A DNA stretch of 64,000 bases from positions 161,860 to 225,859 of the forward strand of contig QJZR01000014.1 of NCBI GenBank assembly GCA_003246625.1, written 5' to 3'. The translations under genes and the position numbers were made by a program. Of the stretch, positions 18,405-28,317 are shown in pieces. Positions within the stretch are counted from its first letter, which is position 1. Each line of letters begins with the position of its first letter. The DNA is from Alphaproteobacteria bacterium. Its GTDB lineage: Bacteria; Pseudomonadota; Alphaproteobacteria; Rhodospirillales; Rhodospirillaceae. Under the pieces are notes generated by a model. The model was not told the DNA's origin, did no database searches, and saw nothing but the letters and a program-made list of their open reading frames with translations.

Positions 18405-19070
18405 ATGTGGGAGACCGTCGGACTGACCGTGAAACTGGCCGCGACCAGCACCACACTGCTGTTGCTGCTGGGGACGCCCTTGGCCTGGTGGCTGGCGCGT
18501 AGCCGCCACTGGGCGAAGGAGGTGGTGGCGACGGTGATCGCCCTGCCGCTGGTGTTGCCGCCGACGGTTCTCGGCTTCTACCTTCTCGTCGCCATGGCGC
18601 CGGGCGGGCCGCTCAACGCGATGCTGAAGCCGTTCGGCATCGCGTCCTTGGCCTTCACTTTCCCCGGGCTGGTGGTGGGCTCGGTGGTCTATTCCCTGCC
18701 TTTCGTCGTCAATCCCATCCGCAACGCCTTCGAGGCCTTCGGCGACCGCCCTATGGAGGCGGCGGCGACCCTGCGGGCGCGGCCTTTCGACGCCTTCGTC
18801 ACCGTTGCCCTGCCGCTGGCCAGCCCGGGCATCCTGACCGGCGCCATCTTGGGCTTCGCCCATACCGTCGGCGAGTTCGGCGTGGTGCTGATGATCGGCG
18901 GCAACATTCCCGGCCAGACCAAGGTGCTGTCGATGACCGTCCTCGACTATGTCGAGACCCTGGATTGGGCGCCGGCGCACCTGCTGTCCGGGATGATGCT
19001 GGGGTTCTCGTTCTGCGTCATCCTGACGATGACGGTGTTGGAGAAACGCTTGCGGAGGCATCTGCGATGA
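18405..19070 (+). CDS. modB: Molybdate ABC transporter permease ModB
   Basis: A 221-residue permease with five predicted helices. The ABC-permease EAA loop [24 protein letters not shown] sequence with the downstream [19 protein letters not shown] is complete, and the ModB-specific [20 protein letters not shown] follows. ATG 18405 is 22 bases after modA with GGGGAG upstream. The stop overlaps the modC start. Confidence 0.95.
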   Translation: MWETVGLTVKLAATSTTLLLLLGTPLAWWLARSRHWAKEVVATVIALPLVLPPTVLGFYLLVAMAPGGPLNAMLKPFGIASLAFTFPGLVVGSVVYSLPFVVNPIRNAFEAFGDRPMEAAATLRARPFDAFVTVALPLASPGILTGAILGFAHTVGEFGVVLMIGGNIPGQTKVLSMTVLDYVETLDWAPAHLLSGMMLGFSFCVILTMTVLEKRLRRHLR

Positions 19071-20179
19071 GCCGCATCGAGGCCCGCTTCTCCGGCCGCG
19101 TCGGCGGTTTCTCCCTGGATGCCGCCTTCACCGCGCCGGATCAGGGCGTCACCGCCCTGTTCGGCCCCTCGGGGTGCGGCAAGACCACGGTGCTGCGTTG
19201 CATCGCCGGGCTGGAGCGAATGGACGGCGGGTATTTCTCTCTGGGCGACGGCGAGGTCTGGCAGGACGGGCGGGTCTTCCTGCCGCCCTATCGCCGCGCC
19301 GTCGGCTATGTCTTCCAGGAGGCGAGCCTGTTCCCCCACCTGTCGGTGACCGCCAACCTGCGCTACGGCATGCGCCGCGCCGCCGACCGCGGCGTTGCCT
19401 TCGACGAGGTGACGGAGCTTCTGGGACTTTCCCGCCTGCTCGGCCGCTCCCCCGCCAGGCTGTCGGGCGGCGAGCGCCAGCGCGTCGCCATCGGCCGCGC
19501 CCTGCTTTCCCAGCCGCGCCTGCTGTTGATGGACGAACCGCTGGCCGCCCTCGACCGCATCAGCAAGGACGAGATCCTTCCCTATCTGGAGCGCCTGCAC
19601 GACGCGCTGTCGATTCCGGTGATCTACGTCAGCCACGATTTTTCCGAGGTCGAGCGCCTGGCCGACCATCTGGTGTTGCTGGCGGCGGGGCGGGTGACGG
19701 CGGCGGGCCCCCTGGCCGAGGTTCTGGCCGACCCGGCGCAGCCCTTCTGCCGCCGCGCCGACGCGGCGGTGGTGATCGACGGCCGGGTCGAGGCGGTGGA
19801 CGTCGCCTATGGCCTGTCGCGGGTGTCGGTGGCGGGGGCCGACCTGCTGGTGCCGGACGCCGATCCGGTTTCCGGCGCGCGCCGCCGCCTGCGCATCGCC
19901 GCGGGCGACGTCAGCCTGTGCCGCGAAGCGCCGCGCGAGACTTCGATCCTCAATGTTCTTCCCGCACGGGTGGAAGAAATCATCCCCGGAGACGCCGGAC
20001 AGTGCGGCGTTCGCCTGCGTCTGGGGACGGACGGCGCGGGTGCCGTTCTTTTCGCCCGGATCAGCGAGAAATCGCGCGACGCCCTGGCCTTGAGCGTGGG
20101 CGAGGCGCTGTACGCCCAGGTCAAGGGCGTGGCGATGGTGGATTTCCGGTTGCCTCGGCCGGATGGGGCCGCGCTCTAG
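19067..20179 (+). CDS. modC: Molybdate ABC transporter ATP-binding protein ModC
   Basis: A 370-residue ATPase of the molybdate importer. The Walker A is GPSGCGKTT (residues about 34-42), the signature [15 protein letters not shown], and the Walker [13 protein letters not shown]. The C-terminal third (about 290-360) is a TOBE/Mop domain ([13 protein letters not shown]), which in this family senses molybdate to inhibit transport. ATG overlaps the modB stop (ATGA). It ends the operon; no clear hairpin terminator was seen after it. Confidence 0.95.
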   Translation: MSRIEARFSGRVGGFSLDAAFTAPDQGVTALFGPSGCGKTTVLRCIAGLERMDGGYFSLGDGEVWQDGRVFLPPYRRAVGYVFQEASLFPHLSVTANLRYGMRRAADRGVAFDEVTELLGLSRLLGRSPARLSGGERQRVAIGRALLSQPRLLLMDEPLAALDRISKDEILPYLERLHDALSIPVIYVSHDFSEVERLADHLVLLAAGRVTAAGPLAEVLADPAQPFCRRADAAVVIDGRVEAVDVAYGLSRVSVAGADLLVPDADPVSGARRRLRIAAGDVSLCREAPRETSILNVLPARVEEIIPGDAGQCGVRLRLGTDGAGAVLFARISEKSRDALALSVGEALYAQVKGVAMVDFRLPRPDGAAL

Positions 20180-20485
20180 GGTTGTTTATCCCCAAGCGCT
20201 CTCTCTTCCCGATGGGGATTTTTCATCCCGCAAAACGCGAGTCGCCGAAGCCCGCTTTCGGGGCATCCCGGGCGGCGCATATCAACCTGGAATTTATAAA
20301 TCTCGACAAAAAAAGTTTATTATTCCGATCAATGATATACCTAGGGTTGACGTAACCGGGTACGCGCACCCACGATTCCACAGTTGTGGTTGGTGCAATC
20401 CTCACTACCATATGTCTCATCACGAGTTCTGAAAGTTTCATCCGGGAGGCGATATTCGTTCCCCGGAAACGGAGGAGGCTTGTCG
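20180..20485. other. Intergenic region before the chemoreceptor gene, AT-rich patch
   Basis: A 306-base gap with no convincing gene. Its middle (about 20285-20340) is AT-rich with an A7 run and a TTTATTATT stretch, unlike the flanking coding DNA, which suits promoter or DNA-bending sites for the chemoreceptor gene. A TTGACG hexamer at 20347 has no good -10 partner. No repeat or hairpin of note. Confidence 0.4.
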
Positions 20486-22921
20486 ATGCTGAAGATGTCC
20501 AACATCAAGATCGGCACCAGGGTTTTGACTGGTTTCTCGATGCTGATTCTTTTGATCGCAGTGGTCTCCGGAACCGCGTACATGAACGGCCAGAGCTTTG
20601 GGGGGGCTATCGCTGAATATGCCCGTGTTTCCGGTAACAGCGCCAAGGTTGCGACGATGGGGGAAAACGTCGCCGACCTGGAACGCGACGTGCAACTTTT
20701 CCTGTCCAGCGGGGCCCAGGGCAACGCGGAATCGGCCCAAAAGAGCCTGTCCACGTTGAAGGCCGCCGCCGACGCGTTGATCGCCGCGACGAAGAATCCG
20801 ACGCGCCGCGAACGCATCGAACAGGCCGCGCAGCAGTTGGCCGGTCTGACCTCCGAGTTCGACAAGCAGGTGAAGCTTGAGGCGGAACGCGCCGCCGCGC
20901 AGCAGTCGGTGGAGGCTCTGGGGCCGCAGATGCGGATGACCCTGACTCAGGTCACCGAACGCCTGATCGCCGCCCGCGACTACGAACTGGCCAGTCAGGC
21001 CGGGGTGACGCAGGAAGGGCTGATGCTGGCGCGGATCGACGCGCTGCGCTTCCTCAAGGCGCCGAGCGCCGAGGCGGCGGCGGTGCTGAAGAAGCGCATG
21101 GCCGACTATGTCGAACGGACCGGGCGTCTGGCCCGTGCCCTGCCGCCGGGCGAACAGCGCAGGATGGTGGAGAGCCTGTTGCGCGACGCCGACCTTTATC
21201 AGAAGACCTTCGACCGCATCGGCGACCTCAGCGTCGCGGTGCGCGCCCAGGCCGACAAGAGCATGGCGCAATCCGCCCTGTTCCAGAAGCAGATGGGCGC
21301 AATCCGCCAGGCGCAGGACGCCAATCTGGCCGAGACCGTTGCCAATACCAACAGCCGCATCGCCTCGTCCAACGCCCTGGTCTTGGGTTTGGCGGCAATG
21401 GCGCTGGTCCTGGGCATCGGTTCGGCGTTCGTCATCGGGCGCGGCATTTCCGGGCCGGTGAAGGGGATGACCGCGGCGATGGAGAAGTTGGCGCGCGGCG
21501 ACCTGGAAACCGAGGTTCCGGCGCGCGGCAACAAGGATGAGATCGGCTCCATGGCCGCCGCGGTGCAGGTGTTCAAGGACAATGCCATCCGGGTCCGCAA
21601 GCTCGAGGCCGAGGCCGAGGAACAGAAGCGCCGGGCGGAAGCCGAACGCCATGCCGCGATGCTGAAGATGGCGGACGAGTTCGAACAGAGCGTCGGCCAC
21701 GTCATCGAGCGGGTGGCCGCGGCGGTTTCCGAATTGCAGGCGGCGTCGGGGCAGATGGCCTCCACCGCGGCGGAAACCTCGGCCCAGGCGACCAGCGTCG
21801 CCAGCGCGGCGGAGGAGGCTTCCTCCAACGTGCAGACGGTGGCCTCCGCCACCGAGGAACTGGCCGCCTCGATCAACGAGATCGGCAAGCAGGTGGCGCA
21901 CTCCGCCCAGGTGGCGGAAAAGGCCACCCATCAGGCCGAAGCCGCCAGCACCTCGATCCGCAGCCTGGCCGAAAACGCCAACCGTATCGGCGAGATCATC
22001 GGCCTGATCAACGACATCGCCAGCCAGACCAACCTTCTCGCGCTCAACGCCACGATCGAGGCAGCGCGCGCCGGGGATGCGGGCAAGGGCTTCGCGGTGG
22101 TGGCGGGCGAGGTGAAGAACCTGGCCAACCAGACCGCCAAGGCGACCGAGGAGATCACCCAGCAGATCGGCGCGGTGCAGGAAGGCACCACGGTGGTGGT
22201 CGGCGCGGTCGAGGCGATCACCGGCGTGATCGGCGACATGGGCGAAATCGCCGCGGCGGTGGCCTCGGCGGTGCAGCAACAGAACGCCGCGACCTCGGAA
22301 ATCGCCCGCAACGTCGAACAGGCGGCGGCGGGGACGCAGGAGGTCTCGGCCAACATCCAGGCGGTGGAAAGCGCGGCGCAGGAAACCGGCGCGGCGGCGG
22401 CGCAGATCAACGCCTCGGCGACCGAGCTGTCGCAGCAGGCGGAGTATCTGCGCAACGAGGTCGGCCGTTTCCTCGACCAGGTGCGCGCCGAAAAGGACCA
22501 GATGAAGCTGATGTCCTGGGATCGGGACGTGGAATGCGGCGTCGATGCCATCGACGACGACCACCGGCAACTGATGGACCTGATGAACGCCACCTACGCG
22601 GAAATGATGTCGGGGGAGGGTCTGGGGAATCCCGAACCACTGCTCGACAAGGTTCAGGCCCTGCTGGAAACCCACTGCGCGGCGGAAGAACAGATGATGG
22701 TCAAGAGCGCCTATCCGCAGACCACCAACCACCAGCGGACGCACCGCGAACTCCTTGAACGCCTGACCTTGTTGCGGCGCAGCCTGCAAAGCGGCCGTGC
22801 CGACGTCGGCAAGGAGATCTTCGAGCATCTGAGCGCCTATCTGCGGGAGCACATGCTCAATGCCGATATCGCTCTCGCCGATCACGTCATGGGTCGTGAT
22901 CGGCAGGCCAAGGTCGCCTGA
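20486..22921 (+). CDS. Methyl-accepting chemotaxis protein with C-terminal hemerythrin domain
   Basis: An 811-residue membrane chemoreceptor. TM1 is about residues 14-32, a periplasmic helical sensor about 35-295, TM2 about 297-318, HAMP about 319-371. The cytoplasmic signalling domain follows with the hairpin tip [20 protein letters not shown]. From about residue 675 comes a bacteriohemerythrin domain: [19 protein letters not shown] (His693), HCAAEEQMM (HxxxE), NHQRTHREL (HxxxH) and [10 protein letters not shown] (HxxxxD), a full set of di-iron ligands. DcrH of Desulfovibrio has the same plan and senses oxygen or redox. The ATG at 20486 has GGAGGAGG upstream. Confidence 0.93.
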   Translation: MLKMSNIKIGTRVLTGFSMLILLIAVVSGTAYMNGQSFGGAIAEYARVSGNSAKVATMGENVADLERDVQLFLSSGAQGNAESAQKSLSTLKAAADALIAATKNPTRRERIEQAAQQLAGLTSEFDKQVKLEAERAAAQQSVEALGPQMRMTLTQVTERLIAARDYELASQAGVTQEGLMLARIDALRFLKAPSAEAAAVLKKRMADYVERTGRLARALPPGEQRRMVESLLRDADLYQKTFDRIGDLSVAVRAQADKSMAQSALFQKQMGAIRQAQDANLAETVANTNSRIASSNALVLGLAAMALVLGIGSAFVIGRGISGPVKGMTAAMEKLARGDLETEVPARGNKDEIGSMAAAVQVFKDNAIRVRKLEAEAEEQKRRAEAERHAAMLKMADEFEQSVGHVIERVAAAVSELQAASGQMASTAAETSAQATSVASAAEEASSNVQTVASATEELAASINEIGKQVAHSAQVAEKATHQAEAASTSIRSLAENANRIGEIIGLINDIASQTNLLALNATIEAARAGDAGKGFAVVAGEVKNLANQTAKATEEITQQIGAVQEGTTVVVGAVEAITGVIGDMGEIAAAVASAVQQQNAATSEIARNVEQAAAGTQEVSANIQAVESAAQETGAAAAQINASATELSQQAEYLRNEVGRFLDQVRAEKDQMKLMSWDRDVECGVDAIDDDHRQLMDLMNATYAEMMSGEGLGNPEPLLDKVQALLETHCAAEEQMMVKSAYPQTTNHQRTHRELLERLTLLRRSLQSGRADVGKEIFEHLSAYLREHMLNADIALADHVMGRDRQAKVA

Positions 22922-22979
22922 CCCGGGCGGCCGAAGGACCCAAGAAACGGCAAGATCCCCCGAACGGGACCCTGAGAGG

Positions 22980-23012
22980 CCGGCCCTCGCGAAAAGCGGG
23001 GGCCGGTTTTTT
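22980..23012 (+). terminator. Rho-independent terminator of the chemoreceptor gene
   Basis: Arms CCGGCCCTCGC (22980-22990) and GCGGGGGCCGG (22996-23006), with one mismatch, are followed by six T. It overlaps the end of the convergent DUF523 gene by two bases. Confidence 0.8.
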
Positions 23013-23505
23013 ATGCGCTCAGCCGCGCCGCCAGGGCGTCGATTTCGTCCTCGGCGTAGACGGCGACGCCGTGCCGCCGCAACAGCGCGGCGGTCAGCCC
23101 CATGCCGGGCTGCTTGCGGCCTTGGAAGCGCCCGTCATAGATCAGGCGGCTGCCGCAACTGGGGCTGCCGTCGGCCAGCAGGGCGAAGGCGCACCCCTGG
23201 CGGCGGGCGATGTCGAGGGCCTTCCGCGCCCCGGCCAGGAACGGCGCGGTGACGTCGCCGCCGTCGCGGTCGAAGACCCCCGCCGCGCCGTCCAGCACCG
23301 CCTCCGCCGCGACGTCCGGGGCGATTTCCGCCGGAGTGCGCGGCGCGGGCATGCCGGCCGCCATTTCCGGGCACAGGGGCACCAGGCGGCCTTCCGCCGC
23401 CCATCGTTCCAGCAGGGGGTGGGCGAAGGGTTTGGCGCGGCCGTCATAGCGCACCGGCTGGCCGAGCAGGCAGGCGCTGACGAGAATCCGGGCGGGCGGG
23501 GTCAT
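23011..23505 (-). CDS. DUF523 protein (YbbK/TudS-like)
   Basis: A 164-residue DUF523 protein. The conserved motifs are VSACLLGQPVRYDG near the N-terminus, VPLCPEMAAGMPAPRTPAEI in the middle and LLADGSPSCGSRLIYDGRF later; the Cys in these three motifs are those that hold the [4Fe-4S] cluster in the thiouracil desulfurase TudS, a member of this family. Desulfurase activity here is an inference. Its ATG overlaps the stop of the PstS-like gene by four bases, so it is translationally coupled to a phosphate-type gene, a pairing with no obvious logic. Confidence 0.82.
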   Translation of the reverse strand: MTPPARILVSACLLGQPVRYDGRAKPFAHPLLERWAAEGRLVPLCPEMAAGMPAPRTPAEIAPDVAAEAVLDGAAGVFDRDGGDVTAPFLAGARKALDIARRQGCAFALLADGSPSCGSRLIYDGRFQGRKQPGMGLTAALLRRHGVAVYAEDEIDALAARLSA

Positions 23506-24533
23506 TTCGGCGTCATTCTGGCCTTGAGGGCGCGGAACGACGATTGCACGAAGGCGCGTTCGTCGGCGCGCATCGGGATCAGGCCGGACCGGAACAGGCG
23601 GCCCTCGTCGCCGATCATCCCGTCGGAAAGGAACGCCTCGACGAAGGGCAGCAGGCCGGGAATGCGCCCGACGTGGGCGGTCTTGACATAGAGATAAAGC
23701 GGCCGCGACAGGGGATAGTTGCCGTCCTCCAGCGCCTCGTCGGAGGGGGCGACGCCTTCCACCGGCAGGCCGCGCAGGCGGTGCGCGTGGCGCTTCAACG
23801 CGCCGTAGCCGACGATGCCCAGGGCCTGCGGATCGTCGAGCAGGCGCTTGACGATCATTTCGTCGTCCTCGCCCGCGTCGATGAAGACGCCGTCCTCGCG
23901 GATGTGGCCGCAGACCTCGCGCACCTTGGCGTCCGACGCCGAAACCGGCAGGTCGGCGCAGCCCGCGTTCATCACCAGGTGGACGAAGACGTCGCGGGTG
24001 CCCGAGGTCAGCGGCGGGCCGTAGATGCGGATCGGCATGCCGGGCAGGCTGGGCGAGATGTCGGACCATTGGCGATAGGGGTTGGCGACGGATTTCCCCT
24101 TGGCCTTCACCGTGCGCGCCAGCGCCCGCCACAGGGTGGCGCGGGTCACCGGAAAGGCGGGTGCGGCCAGGCTGCGGGCAAGGACGATGCCGTCGTAGCC
24201 GACCTTGAACTCGGCGACGTCGGCGACGCTGTTGGACAGGCAGTGCTCTTCCTCGATCGGGGTGATCCGGCGCGAAGCAGCGATGATGTCCGGCGAATTC
24301 AGGCCGACGTCGGAACAGAAAATCTTGAAGCCGCCGACGGTGCCGGTGGCCTCGATCACCGGGCCACGGAAGGGCGTGCCGCGGCCGAAGGTCTCGGCGA
24401 CCTCGGCGAGGAAGGGATACATGGTCGAGGAGCCGACGATGCGCACGGTCTCGCGTTCCGCGGCGAAGGCGGCGGGAAACGGAGCGAACAACAGCGTGGC
24501 GAACGCGGCAAGGGCGAGAAGGCGCGGCGGCAT
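23502..24533 (-). CDS. PstS-like substrate-binding protein
   Basis: A 343-residue exported protein. The signal peptide (LLALAAFATLLFAPFPAAF, cleavage after AFA) is followed by VRIVGSSTMYPFLAEVAETF, the phosphate-binding PstS-type first loop. Later come YDGIVLARSL, YGPPLTSGTRDVF (the second phosphate-contact loop) and GIVGYGAL. No pstC, pstA or pstB is nearby. I chose the second Met codon (24533) because GGGAG is six bases before it; the Met at 24539 is too close. It lies 35 bases downstream of a PiT transporter gene and overlaps a DUF523 gene. Confidence 0.82.
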   Translation of the reverse strand: MPPRLLALAAFATLLFAPFPAAFAAERETVRIVGSSTMYPFLAEVAETFGRGTPFRGPVIEATGTVGGFKIFCSDVGLNSPDIIAASRRITPIEEEHCLSNSVADVAEFKVGYDGIVLARSLAAPAFPVTRATLWRALARTVKAKGKSVANPYRQWSDISPSLPGMPIRIYGPPLTSGTRDVFVHLVMNAGCADLPVSASDAKVREVCGHIREDGVFIDAGEDDEMIVKRLLDDPQALGIVGYGALKRHAHRLRGLPVEGVAPSDEALEDGNYPLSRPLYLYVKTAHVGRIPGLLPFVEAFLSDGMIGDEGRLFRSGLIPMRADERAFVQSSFRALKARMTPK

Positions 24534-24568
24534 CGGCATCTCCCGGCAGGGGCGACGGCCCCGCGGCG

Positions 24569-26086
24569 TCAGGAGACGGCGACCAGGACCCTCAGTCCGA
24601 GAAAGATACCGGCGGCCAGGACCGCAGACAAGGGAACGGTGATCAGCCAGGCGGCGACGATCGTTTGCAAATGGCGGCGGCGCACCAGACGGCGCTTGTT
24701 GGACTTGTGCGTCTTGGTCGCGGCCACGGCGGCGGGAAGAATTCCAGGCTCCTCGACCGGGAGGGGGGCGGGCGCCGCGTCCTCGGCCGACTGCGGCAGA
24801 TGGCGCCGCATCACGTTGGTCCAGTACTCGCGCAGGAAACCGACGCCGAAGACGCCGCCCACCGCGATGTGGGTGGAACTGACCGGCAGTCCCAGGGCGG
24901 AGGCCACCAGAACCGTCACCGCCGCCGACAGGGCGATGCAGAAGGCGCGGGTCTGGTCCAGCTTGGTGATCTTCTCGCCGACGGTGCGGATCAGCTTCGG
25001 TCCGAACAGTACCAGGCCGAACGAAATGCCGAGAGCGCCGACCACCAGCACCCACAACGGCAGCGTCACCTTGCCCGCGATGCCGCCGCCCCCGGCGGCA
25101 TGGACGATGGCGGCCAGCGGCCCCACCGCGTTGGCGACGTCGTTGGCACCGTGCGCGAAGGACAGCAGCGCGGCGGAAAAGATCAGCGGCATGGTGAACA
25201 GGGAGCTGACCGCCTTGCGGCGGTTTTCCAGGAACGCCGACTGCCGGGCGATCAACGGGCGCATCGCCGTCAGGGTGACGGCGAAGGCGGCGACCCCCAG
25301 GCCCAGGGTCAGCAGCATCGGCGGACGCCAGACGTGCGACAGGCCCTTGAGAATCAGGTAGACGACGAAACTGGCCGCCAGCATCGCGATCAGCGGCGGG
25401 ATCCAGCGCCGCGCCGCCGCCAGACGGTCCGGTTGATACAGGATGGCGATCTTGATGAAGGCGAGGAAGGCGCAGGCGACCACCCCGCCCAGCACCGGCG
25501 AAAGCACCCAGCTGGCGACGATGGTCTGCATGGTGTCCCAGGCCACCGCGCCGGGTCCGGCGGCGATCAGGCCCGCGCCCATCACCCCGCCGACCACCGA
25601 GTGGGTGGTGGAAACCGGCGCGCCGATCGCGGTGGCGATGTTGATCCACAGCGCGGCGGCCAGCAGGGCGGCCAGCATCGCCAGGACGAAGGTGTCGGGG
25701 TCGCCCACCTGGGCGGGGTCGACGATGCCCTTCGAAATGGTGGAGACCACGTCGCCGCCGGCGATCACCGCGCCCCCCGCCTCGCACACCGCGGCGATGG
25801 CCAAGGCTCCCATCATCGACAGCGCGCGCGAACCGACCGCCGGGCCGACGTTGTTGGCGACGTCGTTGGCGCCGATGTTGAGCGCCATGTAGCCGCCGAT
25901 CACCCCGGCCAGGACGACGAACCAATAGCGGTCGCCGTCGCCGTTCAGGGTCAGGGTGAACAAGAGGACGCCGATCAGGAACAGACCGCCCAGGCCCACT
26001 GCGGTCTTGAAGGTGCCCAGACGGTGGGTCGCATCCTCGATCAGGGAGATGCGCTTCAGGTCCTTGTCGAGGGTGCTGTCGGCCAA
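24569..26086 (-). CDS. Inorganic phosphate transporter, PiT family
   Basis: A 505-residue cation-coupled phosphate permease. The two inverted PiT signatures are present: NIGANDVANNVGPAVGSRA near residue 70 and FAHGANDVANAVGPLAAIV near residue 315. The paired motifs GAPVSTTHSVVGGVMG and GLPVSSTHIAVGGVFG are also there. About ten to twelve helices with a soluble loop near residues 430-465. The start codon is TTG (26086), with AAAGGCGG upstream; no ATG lies nearby in frame. First gene of a three-gene operon with the PstS-like and DUF523 genes. Confidence 0.93.
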   Translation of the reverse strand: MADSTLDKDLKRISLIEDATHRLGTFKTAVGLGGLFLIGVLLFTLTLNGDGDRYWFVVLAGVIGGYMALNIGANDVANNVGPAVGSRALSMMGALAIAAVCEAGGAVIAGGDVVSTISKGIVDPAQVGDPDTFVLAMLAALLAAALWINIATAIGAPVSTTHSVVGGVMGAGLIAAGPGAVAWDTMQTIVASWVLSPVLGGVVACAFLAFIKIAILYQPDRLAAARRWIPPLIAMLAASFVVYLILKGLSHVWRPPMLLTLGLGVAAFAVTLTAMRPLIARQSAFLENRRKAVSSLFTMPLIFSAALLSFAHGANDVANAVGPLAAIVHAAGGGGIAGKVTLPLWVLVVGALGISFGLVLFGPKLIRTVGEKITKLDQTRAFCIALSAAVTVLVASALGLPVSSTHIAVGGVFGVGFLREYWTNVMRRHLPQSAEDAAPAPLPVEEPGILPAAVAATKTHKSNKRRLVRRRHLQTIVAAWLITVPLSAVLAAGIFLGLRVLVAVS

Positions 26087-26190
26087 CGAATTCCGCCTTT
26101 GGACTATCCCGGGCAGGGGCGCCCGAGCGTCATATTAGTTTCGCGGAAGTGTCATAATGGCTTTGACGCGGCCTGTCATCAGCCGCATTG

Positions 26191-26220
26191 CACGCGCACC
26201 GTGTGCGCGTGTGTTTTTAT
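26191..26220 (+). terminator. Terminator-like hairpin on the plus strand without a plus-strand gene
   Basis: Perfect arms CACGCGCAC (26191-26199) and GTGCGCGTG (26203-26211) with a three-base loop are followed on the plus strand by TGTTTTTATTTTAT. Both flanking genes are on the minus strand, so the orientation suits an unannotated short plus-strand transcript starting in 26087-26180, or it is a leader structure of the pit mRNA. Confidence 0.5.
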
Positions 26221-26244
26221 TTTATATCAATGCGTTATGCGGAT

Positions 26245-26286
26245 TTCTGAAAATCCGGGAAGCGCCCGGGCGGGGGCGCTTCCCGG
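26245..26286 (-). terminator. Terminator of the SulP gene
   Basis: Arms CCGGGAAGCGCCC (26255-26267) and GGGCGCTTCCCGG (26274-26286) form a perfect 13-pair stem. Read on the minus strand it is followed by ATTTTC. It lies 10 bases after the SulP stop. Confidence 0.75.
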
Positions 26287-26296
26287 CGAATCGGGG

Positions 26297-27943
26297 TCAC
26301 GCGGCGATTTCCGCGGCGCGTTTCAGGGCCTCGATGCGGGTCGGCAGGCGGTTTTCGGCGGCAATGCCGTCAAGAACCCGCATCCGTTCCAGCAGGTCGG
26401 TCGCCTCGCGTCCCTCGCCCGCGACGACCACCGCGATGCCAAGAGCGAGGGAACGTTGCACCAGGGCGTCGATGGTCATCACCGTGCTGGTGTCGAAGCT
26501 GGTCGCCTCGGAACAGTCGAGAACCACGGCGCGTTCGTCGCCGAATTCCGGCACCGCGCGGGAAATCGCCTTGGCCGAGCAGAAGCTGAAGGCGCCGGTG
26601 AAGCGGATCAGCATGATGCGGCCCTTGCCCTTGGCGAGGAGGGCGTTTTCCTCGTTGTCCATGGGCAGGCTTTCCCAGTCCTTGCCGACCACCGAGAACT
26701 GCTTCAACTGCACGTTCGACATTTTGCTGGCGGAAATCAGCGCCGCCATGACGATGCCGATCTCCACCGCCATGATCAGGTCGACCAGGACGGTCAGCAG
26801 CAGCACCGTGGTCATGATCAGGATGCCGGTGCGGTGCGCGCCGCGCAGGCGCTTCAGATAGTCCCAGTCGATGATGTCCCAGCCGACCTTGAGCAGAATT
26901 CCCGCCAGCACCGCCAGCGGAATGTGCTCGGCCAGGGGGGCCAGACCGGCGACCAGGGCCAGCAGGATCAGCGCGTGCAGCACGCCCGACAGCGGGGTAC
27001 GCCCGCCGGCGCGGATGTTGACCATGGTGCGCATCGTCGCGCCCGCGCCGGGAATGCCGCCGAACAGGCCCGCCATCATGTTGCCGATGCCCTGGCCGAT
27101 CAGTTCCTTGTCGGAACGGTGGTGGGTACCGGTAACGGCGTCGGCGATCAGCGAGGTGAGCAGGGTGTCGATGGTCCCCAGAAGCGCCAGCACGAAGGCC
27201 GAGCCCAGAACCTGCGACAGGGAATCGAGGGTCAGGTGCGGCAGGATCGGCTGCGGCAGGCCGGTGGGGATCTCGCCGATCACCGGCGCGGCGGGCAGGA
27301 ACCACAGCGCGCCCAGGGTGCCGACGACCAGGGCGATCAGGGGCGGCGGCACCAGGCGGGCGACGACGCGGGGGGTGAAGACGACGATGGCCAGGGTGAT
27401 CAGGCCGATCGCCAGGGCGTCCATCACCGGATGGCCGGCGGCCTGGGGGATTTCGGTAATCGCCTGCAGCACGCCGTGTTTCGAGGCGGGGTGGCCGAAC
27501 AAGGGCGCGATCTCGATGGTGATGATGATGCAGCCGATGCCGCTCATGAAGCCGGAGATCACGGTGAACGGCACGAAGGCGACGAAGCGCCCGAGCTTGA
27601 GCACGCCGAACAATACCTGCAACGCGCCGCCCAGGATGACGGTGGTGAAGGCCAGCGCCGGACGGTCGGCGAAGTGGGTGAAGATCGAGGCCATGACCAC
27701 GGTCATCGGGCCGGTGGGGCCGGAGACCTGGGTGTGGGTGCCGCCGAAGAAGGAGGCGAAAAGGCCGACGAAAATCGCGCCGTAGAGCCCGGCGATGGCG
27801 CCCGCGCCGGAGGCGACGCCGAAGGCGAGGGCCAGCGGCAGGGCGATGATCGCGGCGGTGACGCCGCCATAGAAGTCGCCGCGCAGGTTGGTGAAGCGCA
27901 CGTCGGTGATGGCCCCGAGCAGGGAGCCCTTTGCGGTATCCAT
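26297..27943 (-). CDS. SulP-family anion transporter with STAS domain
   Basis: A 548-residue SulP/SLC26 transporter. The membrane part (about 1-410) starts with LRGDFYGGVTAAIIALPLAL and contains VSGPTGPMTVVMA, GGIPGAGATMRTM and TPLSGVLHALILL, the family's substrate-binding helix motifs. A C-terminal STAS domain (about 430-540) carries VVLDCSEATSFDTSTVMTID, the position of the phosphorylatable Ser/Thr. Bacterial members move sulfate, bicarbonate or dicarboxylates; the substrate here is unknown. The Met at 27943 has AAGGTGG upstream. Monocistronic, with its own terminator. Confidence 0.9.
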   Translation of the reverse strand: MDTAKGSLLGAITDVRFTNLRGDFYGGVTAAIIALPLALAFGVASGAGAIAGLYGAIFVGLFASFFGGTHTQVSGPTGPMTVVMASIFTHFADRPALAFTTVILGGALQVLFGVLKLGRFVAFVPFTVISGFMSGIGCIIITIEIAPLFGHPASKHGVLQAITEIPQAAGHPVMDALAIGLITLAIVVFTPRVVARLVPPPLIALVVGTLGALWFLPAAPVIGEIPTGLPQPILPHLTLDSLSQVLGSAFVLALLGTIDTLLTSLIADAVTGTHHRSDKELIGQGIGNMMAGLFGGIPGAGATMRTMVNIRAGGRTPLSGVLHALILLALVAGLAPLAEHIPLAVLAGILLKVGWDIIDWDYLKRLRGAHRTGILIMTTVLLLTVLVDLIMAVEIGIVMAALISASKMSNVQLKQFSVVGKDWESLPMDNEENALLAKGKGRIMLIRFTGAFSFCSAKAISRAVPEFGDERAVVLDCSEATSFDTSTVMTIDALVQRSLALGIAVVVAGEGREATDLLERMRVLDGIAAENRLPTRIEALKRAAEIAA

Positions 27944-28317
27944 CAAGAACCACCTTGCATCAATGGTCGGACGGCCGCAGGGGCGGGCGGACGGGACGGG
28001 GCCGTTCGCGGGTCCACCGCCGCGGGAAGGTCGCGGGCGGCCGGGACAGCGTACATAACACATCGGTAAGGGAAAACCTCTGCAAAATTCGCGCAGGCGG
28101 TCCGCGCCGCTTGACGCGGCGCGGCGCAGCCGCGACATTTTGCAGACAGGGGCGGGAAGCCCCGGACCGAGGCCGCCGTACAAGGGCTTCGCGCCGTCCG
28201 GGCCTCCGCCGATCGGGACGCCGCATTCGCGGGTCCGCCAACCGATCGGTCCGCCGCCGTCGACCGCGCCCGTGGGCGGTCGCAAGGCGCCGGTCCGATC
28301 CGACAGGAAAAGGAAAG
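27944..28317. promoter_or_regulatory. Divergent promoter region between SulP and Hsp20 genes
   Basis: A 374-base gap without a convincing gene. On the plus strand TTGACG (28111-28116), 17 bases, then GACATT (28134-28139) is a possible sigma-70-like promoter for the Hsp20 gene. A stem GACCGCGCCC/GGGCGGTC at about 28260-28279 lies in the leader. I found no clear heat-shock sigma-32 site and could not confirm a ROSE-type thermometer. Confidence 0.35.

Noticed and set aside
26130..26190. Pho-box-like TGTCAT repeats before the PiT gene
   Set aside because: Two TGTCAT occur but 24 bases apart and with a poor middle, not the 11-base period of PhoB sites.
24665..28069. Very long plus-strand frame opposite the phosphate and SulP genes
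   Set aside because: Antisense shadow of two well-identified minus-strand transporters; no ribosome site and strange Gln/Arg/His-rich composition.
28250..28317. ROSE-type RNA thermometer before the Hsp20 gene
   Set aside because: The leader has GC stems but I could not find a pairing of the ribosome site of the ROSE kind by eye.
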